Below are positions 7,612 to 18,700 of a stretch of DNA of 47,165 nt, in pieces. The stretch covers positions 1-47,165 of the forward strand of contig CAMLGF010000026.1 of assembly GCA_946479515.1 (NCBI GenBank), written 5' to 3'. A model generated the notes under the pieces. That model searched no databases. It was not told the origin of the DNA and saw only the letters and a program-made list of their open reading frames with translations. The stretch is from an uncultured Pseudomonadota bacterium (GTDB taxonomy: Bacteria > Pseudomonadota > Gammaproteobacteria > Steroidobacterales > Steroidobacteraceae). A program made the translations under genes and the position numbers. Numbering within the stretch: the first letter of the stretch is position 1; every line of letters begins with the position of its first letter.

Positions 7612-9670
7612 GTTGCACGACCAGCGTCTGGTGCGGCCCCACTTTCACCGCACCCGGCGGCAGGCGGAAGCCGGACAACACGCCGACCGGATGCGCGGTA
7701 TCGATCACCACGTCCCACGGGTGTCCGGCCGACAGCGCCGGCAGGCGGAATTCGCACTCGGTCTCGGTGGGGTTCAGCAGCAGGATCAGGTCCTGCTGGG
7801 CGGCCGTGCCGCCGAAGGCCACCGCCAGGCTGCGCAGATCCGGGTCGTTCCATTCCTGATCGGCGAGCTCGTGGCCGGCGGGATGCCACCAGGAGATGTC
7901 GCGCGAATGGCTGGCCTGCAGCGCGCCCTTGAGAAACCGGTCGCGCCGGAATTCGGGATTCGAGCGGCGGATCGCCGCGAGCTGGCGCACGAACTGCAGC
8001 AGCGAGTCATCCTCGCGCAGCCCCCGCCAATCCACCCAGCTGATCTCGTTGTCCTGGCAATAGGCGTTGTTGTTGCCCTGCTGGGTGCGGTCGAGCTCGT
8101 CGCCCGCGAGCAGCATCGGCACGCCCTGCGCGAAGAACAAGGTGGTGAGCAGATTGCGCACCTGGCGTCGCCGCAGGGCCGTGACGGCCGGGTCGTCGGT
8201 CGCGCCCTCCACGCCGCAGTTCCAGCTGTGGTTGTTGGCATGGCCATCGCGGCTGTCTTCGAGATTGGCCTCGTTGTGCCGCTCGTTGTAGCTGACCGTG
8301 TCGCGCAGCGTGAAGCCATCGTGCGCGGCGACGTAGTTGATGCTGGCGGTCGGCTTGCGGCCGTTGCGGCGGAACAGGTCCGAACTACCCGCGAACCTTT
8401 CGGCGAAGCCGCCGACCATGCGCCGTCCGCCGTGCCAGAAGGCGCGCATGGTGTCGCGGAAGCGGTCGTTCCACTCCGACCAGCCTTGCGGAAAATTCCC
8501 GAGCTGGTAGCCGCCGAGTCCCAGGTCCCAGGGCTCGGCGATGAGTTTGAGATAGGCCAGCACCGGATCCGCGGCCATCATGGCGAAGAACGCCGCATTG
8601 GAGTTGAAGCCGGAACGATCGCGTCCCAGCACCGTGGCGAGGTCGAACCGGAATCCGTCGACCCGGAACTCCTCGGCGAAGTAGCGCAGGCTGGCGATGA
8701 TGTCGGCCTGGACGATGGGGTGATCGCAGGCGACCGTGTTGCCGCAGCCGGTGACATCGTCGTAGAAGCGCCGGTCGGCGGCGCGATGGAAGTAATAGGC
8801 GCGGTTGTCGATGGCCTTGAAGTTGAGCGTGGGGCCCAGCTCGTTGCCCTCGGCCGTGTGGTTGTAGACCACGTCGAGGATCACCTCGATACCTGCCTTG
8901 TGCAGGGCCTTGACCGCCTGCTTCAGTTCCAGAATCGGGTCGGTCACCGCGTAGCGGCGCGTGGGCGCGAACCAGCACACCGGGTTGTACCCCCAGTAGT
9001 TCGTCAAGCCCTTCTCCACGAGGAAGCCCTCGTCGACCATGCTGTGCACGGGCATGAGCTCGACCGCCGTGACGCCCAGGGACTTCAGGTGATCGATGAC
9101 CGCGGGCACGGTGAGCGCGAGATACTTGCCGCGCCACTCGGGCGGCACGTCGGGATGGCGCTGCGTGAACCCCTTCACGTGCAGCTCGTAGATGAGCGTG
9201 TCGCGCCACTGCACGGCGGGTAGTTTGTCGCCGTCCCAGTCGAAGGCGCCGTCGACGACCCGGCAGCGCGGCATGAACGGCGCGCTGTCGAGCAGACTGG
9301 GGCGCAGACCCTCGCGATCCGCAGGGTCATAGCCCAGGATCGCCGGGTTCCAGGTGACCTCGCCGGCGATGTCGCGCGCCCAGGGATCGATGAGCAGCTT
9401 GTTGGAGTTGAAACGGTAACCCTCGCGCGGATCGTACGGACCGAACACGCGGATGCCATACAGGGTGCCGGCCCGCGCGAGCTCGGGCTCCACCAGGCCA
9501 TGGAAGACCGCGCCGGTCCTGCCGGGCAGCGTGAGCCGCGCGGTTTCGTTCCGGCCCGTCGCGTCGTACAGGCACACGTCGACGCGCGTGGCGGCGCGCG
9601 AACGCACGGCAAAATTCACGCCCTCGGGCGTGAGCGTGGCGCCGAGCACATCGGCCGAGCCTTCCTTCAT
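7601..9670 (-). CDS. glgX: Glycogen debranching enzyme (isoamylase type)
   Basis: A 689-residue GH13 isoamylase/GlgX that cleaves alpha-1,6 branches left after phosphorylase trimming. An N-terminal CBM48-like module (about residues 8-100) precedes the barrel. Catalytic residues are D343 in VDGFRFDLATVLGRD, E379 in IAEPWD and D451 in AAHDGFTLRD; the GNNNAYCQDNEISWVDW signature of this family is present. ATG at 9670 overlaps the glgB stop (ATGA), so translation is coupled. Cytoplasmic; acts between GlgP and MalQ. Confidence 0.96.
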   Translation of the reverse strand: MKEGSADVLGATLTPEGVNFAVRSRAATRVDVCLYDATGRNETARLTLPGRTGAVFHGLVEPELARAGTLYGIRVFGPYDPREGYRFNSNKLLIDPWARDIAGEVTWNPAILGYDPADREGLRPSLLDSAPFMPRCRVVDGAFDWDGDKLPAVQWRDTLIYELHVKGFTQRHPDVPPEWRGKYLALTVPAVIDHLKSLGVTAVELMPVHSMVDEGFLVEKGLTNYWGYNPVCWFAPTRRYAVTDPILELKQAVKALHKAGIEVILDVVYNHTAEGNELGPTLNFKAIDNRAYYFHRAADRRFYDDVTGCGNTVACDHPIVQADIIASLRYFAEEFRVDGFRFDLATVLGRDRSGFNSNAAFFAMMAADPVLAYLKLIAEPWDLGLGGYQLGNFPQGWSEWNDRFRDTMRAFWHGGRRMVGGFAERFAGSSDLFRRNGRKPTASINYVAAHDGFTLRDTVSYNERHNEANLEDSRDGHANNHSWNCGVEGATDDPAVTALRRRQVRNLLTTLFFAQGVPMLLAGDELDRTQQGNNNAYCQDNEISWVDWRGLREDDSLLQFVRQLAAIRRSNPEFRRDRFLKGALQASHSRDISWWHPAGHELADQEWNDPDLRSLAVAFGGTAAQQDLILLLNPTETECEFRLPALSAGHPWDVVIDTAHPVGVLSGFRLPPGAVKVGPHQTLVVQRVD

Positions 9671-11853
9671 CCCGGTCTCTGGCCGGCCGACTGCAGGTAG
9701 AGGGCCGCCAGCGGCGGCAGGCGCACGCGCAGCGCATAGGGATAGCCGTGCACGGTGTGGGCGAAAGCCTCATAGCCACCGGCGCCGCCGAATCCCGAGC
9801 CGCCGAAGGAAGGGTGATCGGAGTCGAACAGCACGTGGTAATGGCCCGGGTCGGGCACGCCCAGCCAGTAGTCCTCGCGCGGTACCGGCGTGGCATTGAA
9901 CACGCAGACGATGGGCGCCAGTCCATGCTCCTGGCGCAGGAATGCGAACACGCTCTCATCGGCATTGTGCAGGTCGCTCCAGCGGAACCCGCCGGCATCG
10001 CAATCGCTGGCGTGCAATTGCGGGTGCTGGCGGTAGAAGCGCGCCAGCTCGCGATTGAGCCGCTGCAGGCCCTGGTGATTCTCGTGTGCGAGCAACGCCC
10101 AGTCGAGCTGCTCGTGGTCGCGCCACTCGTGCCACTGGCCGAATTCCGAACCCATGAACATGAGCTTCTTGCCCGGATGCGCGGTCATGTACCCCATGAA
10201 CAGGCGGTAGTTGGCGCGCTTCTGCCACTCGTCGCCCGGCATCTTGTCGAGCAGCGAACGTTTGCCGTGCACCACCTCGTCGTGCGAAATGGGCAGGATG
10301 AAATTCTCCGTCCACGCGTACATGAACGAGAACGTGATCTTATTGTGCTCGTGGCGCCGGTAGACGGGGTCCTTCTGGAAGTAATGCAGGGTGTCGTTCA
10401 TCCACCCCATGTTCCACTTGAAGGAGAAACCCACGCCGCCGAGATGCACCGGCCGCGACACGCCGGGGAACGCCGTGGATTCCTCGGCGATGGTCAGCAC
10501 GCCCGGATGATTGCCGTGCGCCACGGTGTTGAACTCGCGCAGGAACTCGAGCGCCTCGAGATTCTCCCGGCCGCCGTACCGGTTGGGCACCCATTCGCCG
10601 GGATTGCGGCTGTAGTCCAGGTACAGCATCGAGGCGACGGCATCCACGCGCAGGCCGTCGACGTGATAGCGCTCCAGCCAGTACAGCGCGTTCGCCACCA
10701 GGAAATTCTTCACCTCGTGGCGGCCGAAGTTGAAGATCTTGGTGCCCCAGTCCATGTGCTCGCCGAGCCGCGGATCCTCGTGCTCGTATAATGCCGAGCC
10801 GTCGAAGTGCGCCAGGCCGTGCGCATCCTTGGGGAAATGCGCCGGCACCCAGTCGAGGATGACACCGATGCCGGCCTGGTGGCACCTGTCGACGAAGGCC
10901 ATGAAGTCCTTGGGACTGCCATAGCGCGAGGTGGGCGCGAAGTAGCCCACCACCTGGTATCCCCAGCTGCCGTCGAAGGGATGTTCGGCCACGCCCATGA
11001 GTTCGATGTGCGTGTAGCCCATGTCCAGCACGTACGGAATGAGCGTTTCCGCGGCTTCCGCCCAGGTGTAGAACGGCGGCTGCCGGTCCCAGGCATGCTT
11101 CCAGCTCGACAGGTGCACCTCGTAGATGTTGATGGGCGAGCGGCGCCAGTCGCGCCGCGCACGCTCACGCATCCAGTCGCCGTCGGCCCACTCGTAGCCC
11201 TCGAGATTCGCGACGATGGACGCGGTCTCCGGGCGCACCTGCATGCGGAATCCGAAAGGATCGGACTTGAGCAGCAGCGCGTTCTGCTGCGTGCGGATCT
11301 CGAACTTGTATTCCACGCCCTCGCCCACCCCGGGCACGAACAGCTCCCACACGCCGGACTGGCCGCGCGCCTGCATGGCGTGCTTGCGGCCATCCCAGAA
11401 ATTGAAGCTGCCGACGACGCTCACGCGCCGTGCGTTCGGCGCCCACACGGCGAAGTGCGTGCCGGCAACGCCGTCGCGCACGCGCAGGTGCGCGCCGAAC
11501 TTGTGGTACAGGCCGTAGTGGCGGCCCGCGCCGAATAGATAGAGATCGAAGTCCGAGAGCTCGTGCGAGAAGAAATAGGTGTCGTGCTTGCTCAGCTCGT
11601 GGCCGTCGTGATAGCACACGTGCAGCTTGTAGGGCACCAGCGGACGCCGGTGCGGAATGCTGCCTTCGAACAGCCCGGCTTCGTGGACCCGCGCCAGCGG
11701 AAAGCGCGTTCCCGGATCGTCCTCCCAGAACACCTCGACCGCCACCGCGCCCGGCTCCAGCACGCGCACCACGCACAGCGGCGTGCTCTCCTTGCGATCG
11801 AACTCGTGATAACCCAGCAGCGAGCGCGGCTCGTGATGGCTGGCGCTGATCAA
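9667..11853 (-). CDS. glgB: 1,4-alpha-glucan branching enzyme
   Basis: A GH13 branching enzyme, 728 residues from the TTG used here. Catalytic residues are D404 (GLRVDAVASMLYLDY), E457 (IAEESTAFPG) and D525 (ISHDEVVHGKRSLL), almost at the E. coli GlgB numbering. The start is doubtful: family proteins begin with an IxALIxGxxxDPxxxLGxH segment, and here IGALI runs upstream of the TTG. The frame stays open to a TAG at 11908-11910 within the neighbouring repeat, with only CTG (11877) or ATT (11889) as further candidates. The inverted-repeat element at 11887 may have replaced the original start and leader. Confidence 0.93.
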   Translation of the reverse strand: MISASHHEPRSLLGYHEFDRKESTPLCVVRVLEPGAVAVEVFWEDDPGTRFPLARVHEAGLFEGSIPHRRPLVPYKLHVCYHDGHELSKHDTYFFSHELSDFDLYLFGAGRHYGLYHKFGAHLRVRDGVAGTHFAVWAPNARRVSVVGSFNFWDGRKHAMQARGQSGVWELFVPGVGEGVEYKFEIRTQQNALLLKSDPFGFRMQVRPETASIVANLEGYEWADGDWMRERARRDWRRSPINIYEVHLSSWKHAWDRQPPFYTWAEAAETLIPYVLDMGYTHIELMGVAEHPFDGSWGYQVVGYFAPTSRYGSPKDFMAFVDRCHQAGIGVILDWVPAHFPKDAHGLAHFDGSALYEHEDPRLGEHMDWGTKIFNFGRHEVKNFLVANALYWLERYHVDGLRVDAVASMLYLDYSRNPGEWVPNRYGGRENLEALEFLREFNTVAHGNHPGVLTIAEESTAFPGVSRPVHLGGVGFSFKWNMGWMNDTLHYFQKDPVYRRHEHNKITFSFMYAWTENFILPISHDEVVHGKRSLLDKMPGDEWQKRANYRLFMGYMTAHPGKKLMFMGSEFGQWHEWRDHEQLDWALLAHENHQGLQRLNRELARFYRQHPQLHASDCDAGGFRWSDLHNADESVFAFLRQEHGLAPIVCVFNATPVPREDYWLGVPDPGHYHVLFDSDHPSFGGSGFGGAGGYEAFAHTVHGYPYALRVRLPPLAALYLQSAGQRPG

Positions 11854-11886
11854 CGCGCCAATCTCCGATTTTGTCAGCCTGCCTTT

Positions 11887-12209
11887 AATGGGGACATTCC
11901 TTATTTGCTAGCAAATGGGGACGCGCCTCGGCGACTGCCACGATCGCCTTGCGGGCGATGGGGTTGCGCCGTGAAGCCGCGGGCGGCGCCGGGTGGAGCG
12001 CGTCACTCGTGAAGGTACTCTCCGACGGTTCGGCAATGACCGCAATTTTTCAGTCGCTGCGAGCGACGCGCTGACTGCGCACCCCTCCGTGAGGAGGCTG
12101 CCGAGGTTCGTGCGGAAATGCGAGCCGCGGCATCCGATCTGGTTCAAGGGCAGCGCGCCGGCGACCGAGCCGCGTCCCCATTTGCTAGCAAATAAGGAAT
12201 GTCCCCATT
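11887..12209. repeat. 323-bp inverted-repeat element of GGGGACATTCC type between glgP and glgB
   Basis: A 39-bp arm at 11887-11925 is repeated in exact inverted orientation at 12171-12209. Each arm reads AATGGGGACATTCCTT, then the perfect palindrome ATTTGCTAGCAAAT, then GGGGACGCG; similarity continues imperfectly inwards (CTCGG). The 245-bp interior carries no recognisable gene; a 76-codon plus frame (11993-12223) runs through the right arm and looks like chance coding. The organisation recalls non-autonomous elements mobilised by REP-associated (RAYT) or other transposases; no such gene is in the window. The stretch 11878-12215 otherwise holds nothing I can identify. It separates glgP from glgB and probably affects their co-expression. 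Confidence 0.85.
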
Positions 12210-12215
12210 TCCATC

Positions 12216-14687
<2,472 letters not shown>

Positions 14688-14875
14688 TCGAACTACCTTT
14701 TTCGATTCGACGAGACATTTCAGGACATTTTTCTTGGCGTGGCCGCCAAAGAACGCAATCTCTGTGGCGGAGCGTTTGTACCGGTATCATATGCCCCGCG
14801 CGAGGGGGCAGCGATTACCCGATGGGTGATTCATTCCCGGCGCCTTGCACCACATTGGCTTCGAGTTGACGCGGA
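14688..14875. promoter_or_regulatory. Divergent promoter region between glgP and ppgK
   Basis: The 188-bp gap separates two outward-facing starts (glgP GTG at 14687 and ppgK ATG at 14876), so it should hold promoters for both. It is locally AT-richer (about 14690-14800), with runs such as ACATTTTTCTT and TATCATATG. I cannot fix -35/-10 boxes or an operator by eye. The shared region would allow joint control of glycogen breakdown and glucose phosphorylation. Confidence 0.4.
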
Positions 14876-15658
14876 ATGCACCGACAAGCAATAGGCATCG
14901 ATATCGGCGGGTCTTCGATCAAGGCGGCCGTGGTCGACCTGACCCAGGGGGCCCTGATCGGCGAACGGCGCTCGGTACCCTCGCCCGCGATGTCGGCAGT
15001 CAGCGAGATGATGGACGCCATGGCCACGGCGTTGCCCGACAATGCCGGGAATCTGATGGCCGGTGTGACCTTCCCCGGCGTGGTCGTAGGTGGCACGGTG
15101 TACACGGCAGCCAATGTCGCCAAGGCCTGGATCGGCCAGCCGCTGGCGGAGCCCGCGGGCGCTCGGCTCAAGCGCAACGTGGTGGCGATCAATGACGCCG
15201 ATGCGGCAGGTCTCGCCGAGGTGAACTTCGGCGCCGCGCGCGACGTCATGGGCACGGTCATGGTGCTCAGCCTCGGCACCGGCATCGGCAGCGCCCTGTT
15301 CGTGGACGGCAAGCTGATCCCCAACACCGAACTGGGTCATCTCGAATTCGATGGCATGGAGGCCGAGACCCGAGCCTCGGGCCGCGCCCGCATGGAACGC
15401 AAGCTCGACTGGACGAGCTACATGTCCGAGCTGAGCTACGTGCTCCAGCGCATCCATGCGCTCTTCTGGCCCGACCTCATCGTGCTGTGCGGCGGCATCA
15501 CGGCCGACAACCCGACTCTCTGCGACGATCTGCAATCGCCCGCGCCGCTCAAGATCGGCGCACTGCGCGCGGACGCCGGGATCGTCGGCGCCGCGTTCGC
15601 CACCACCTTGCAGGACGGGGTGTGGATTCACACGAAGAGCGACTCGCCCGCCAGGTAG
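14876..15658 (+). CDS. ppgK: Polyphosphate glucokinase (ROK family)
   Basis: A 260-residue ROK kinase closely matching PPGK, which phosphorylates glucose with polyphosphate (and often ATP). Motifs: the phosphate-binding IGIDIGGSSIKAAVVD at residues 6-21, FPGVV, INDADAAGLAEVNFGAA, LSLGTGIGSALFVDGKLIPNTELGHLE and the LCGGIT segment. NDADAAG and NTELGHLE are characteristic of PPGK as against the zinc-binding ROK sugar kinases. It stands alone on the plus strand, divergent from glgP. The free glucose made by MalQ would be its substrate. Cytoplasmic. Confidence 0.9.
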   Translation: MHRQAIGIDIGGSSIKAAVVDLTQGALIGERRSVPSPAMSAVSEMMDAMATALPDNAGNLMAGVTFPGVVVGGTVYTAANVAKAWIGQPLAEPAGARLKRNVVAINDADAAGLAEVNFGAARDVMGTVMVLSLGTGIGSALFVDGKLIPNTELGHLEFDGMEAETRASGRARMERKLDWTSYMSELSYVLQRIHALFWPDLIVLCGGITADNPTLCDDLQSPAPLKIGALRADAGIVGAAFATTLQDGVWIHTKSDSPAR

Positions 15659-15790
15659 TACCAGCGCGGCCGACCGCACGCCGCTGAACGCGAGCCGGCG
15701 CTGAATCCCCACTGATTTGCCACAATTGCCCCACGGGCTCGACAGCCTTATTCCGTGTACTGAGGCTGCGTCGATCCCACGGGAGCCATC

Positions 15791-18700
15791 ATGATTCGCA
15801 GATTCGCCACCGCCTGCGTCACCGCCCTGGCGCTGCTGTTCATCGCCTGCAGCGGCAGCAACAAGGGCCCCCCGCCCGCGAAGCCGGGCGCTCCGGATCC
15901 GAGTTGGGTGAGCGCCATCGGCATGCACAGCAGCGGCGCGATCTCACGCCACGCGCCGCTGCGAGTGATGTTCACCCAGGACGTGGTGCCGGAGGCGCGC
16001 GTCGGCGGCGATGCCGCGGCCAACGTCGTCATCACGCCGGCAGCCCGGGTGCGAGCGTCGTTCGCCAGCCGGCGCGAGATCGTGATCCGCCCCGAGCCCG
16101 AGTTCGCCGCCGACACCGAGTACCGCGTGCAGGTGCTTGCGAAAGGACTAGAAGGCGTTCCGCCCGATACCAGGCCCTTCGAATTCGCGGTGCACACTTT
16201 CGAGGTGAATTTCAGCGTCCGGAATCGTGGGCTCGAGGTGGAATACGAGCACCCGGAGCTGATGAACCTGCGCGGCTCCATCGACACCGCGGACCGCGAG
16301 AGCCGCGACAAGCTCGAGAAGTTACTCACCGCCGAGCTCGACGGACGGCCGGTGAAGATCGTCTGGACCGGTGGCGACCGTGAGTATGGCTTCACCGTTC
16401 CGGACATCCCGCGCAGGAAGGTCGAGCAGCAGCTGGTCCTGCGCTGGGACGGCGCGCCCCTGGGCTTGAGCACGCGCGGTGAAGGCACGACCCGCATCCC
16501 GGCGCTCGACGAGTTCGCGGTCACGCGGGCGGACGCGGTGCAGGTGGACGATCGGCGCCAGATCCAGCTGCGCTTCTCCGACGCCATCGATACGCGGCAG
16601 GATCTCGAGGGATTGATCCGCCTCTCCGCGGGCAGCTTCACCACCGGCATCCAGGACAACCTGCTGACGCTGTACGCCAGCGAAGAGGTGGTCGGCAAGG
16701 TCACGCTCACGCTCGAGCCGCAGATCCGCAGCCGCGCCGGCAACGAACTCACGGGCACGCGCGAATTCGAGCTGGAGTTCACCAACACGCGGCCGCAGGT
16801 GCGCTTCGTCGGCCAGGGCGTGATCCTGCCCGATGCCCGCACGCTGAGCGTGCCGTTCGAGGCGGTCAGCGCGCGCGCCGTGCGCGTCACCGCGCTGCAG
16901 GTGTTCGACAGCAACATCCCGCAGTTCCTGCAGGTGAACTCACTGTCCGGTTCGGCGGAGCTCGGCCGCGTGGGCCGCGTACTGTGGCGCAAGACCCTGC
17001 CGCTCACCGCGCAGGTGGCCGGCAAGTGGACGCGCTACAACCTCGACGTCAGCGACCTCACGGCGCGCCATCCCGGCGCACTGTTCCAGATCCAGCTCTC
17101 GCTGTCGCGCAAGGACGCACTCTACGACTGCCCCGGTGCGCAACCGGACGGCGTCGACGATCCCGAACCCGCCAGTGCCGACGATGCCGACGGCTACTAC
17201 GCCGGGGAATACGACAGCGGCTGGTACTACGAGGACGATGGCGAAGTGCTCTGGTCCGAGCGCGACGACCCGTGCAAGCCGGCCTATTACCGCTACGGAA
17301 GCAACATCCGCGCGCAGCGCAACCTGCTGGCGTCCAACATCGGCCTGATCGCCAAGCGCGCCGCCAAGGGCAAACTACTGATCGTGGCGACCGCGCTGGA
17401 CACGGCCAGGCCGATGGCCGGCGTCGGCATCGACGCCATCAGCTATCAGAACCAGGTGATCGCCAGCGGCAGGACCGATGCCAGCGGCACGCTGGAACTG
17501 GACACGCACGGCCAGCCGTTCGCGTTGATCGCGGACGACCGGGGCCGCAAGGGTTACCTCAAGATCGCCGCCGGTTCGGCGCTGCCCACCAGTCACTTCG
17601 ACGTGGGCGGCGAAACCGTGGTCAATGGCCTCAAGGGCTATCTCTATGGCGAGCGCGGCGTCTGGCGCCCGGGCGACACGCTCCATCTCACCTTCGCGCT
17701 CCAGGATCGCAATGGCTCGTTGCCGGCGAATCATCCGGTGACGCTGGAGCTGCGCAATCCGCGCGGACAGTTGGTGCGGACCCTGACCAACACCACCCCC
17801 GTCGGACAGTTCTACGCATTCGAGCTCGACACCGCGCCCGACGCGCCCACCGGCGACTGGCGCGCCACGGTCACGGTCGGCGGCGCGAGCTTCACGCGGA
17901 CGCTCAAGGTCGAGACCGTGATGCCCAACCGGCTCAAGATCGAGCTGGATTTCGACGAGCCGCCGGGCGGCAGCGAGGTGCTCGCGAGTTCGCCGCTGCG
18001 CGCGCGGCTCTCATCGCAATGGTTGAGCGGCGCCACCGCCGCCAACCTGCGCGCCAATGTCGAGGTGCGGCTCAGCCCGGGCGCGACGCGTTTCAAGAAT
18101 TTCAAGGACTACATTTTCGACGATCCTGCGCGGGGCTTCAGCGGCGCGCCGATCACGGTGTTCGACGGCGAGCTCGACGCGGATGGCAAGGCGACCGTGA
18201 CCCGCAACCTGGATCTGCCGCGCGACGTGCCCGGCATGCTCAATGCCAGCTTCGTCACACGCGTGTTCGAACGCGGCGGCGCGTTCAGCATCAACCGGGA
18301 AACGCGCACGGTGGCCGCCTTCGACCGCTACGTCGGCCTGAAGATGCCCAAGGGCGATGCGCTGCGCGACATGCTGCTCACCGACACCCGGCACGTCGTG
18401 GATCTCGCGACCGTCGATCGCGACGGCAAGCCGGTGTCCGTGCCGCGCCTGCAGGTCACCCTCTACAAGGTGCAATGGCGCTGGTGGTGGGAGCAGACCG
18501 GTGACTCGCTGGCGCAGTACGCGCAGAGCGAAAGCAACGCCGTACTCCGGAAGGAGATGCTGGCCACTCGCGATGGCCGCGGCCAGTGGAGCTTCGAGAT
18601 CCAGTACCCGCAATGGGGCCGATATCTGGTGCGCGTCTGCGATCTCGACGGCGGCCATTGCACGGGGCGGGTGTTCTACGTGGATTGGCCTTCCTGGGCC

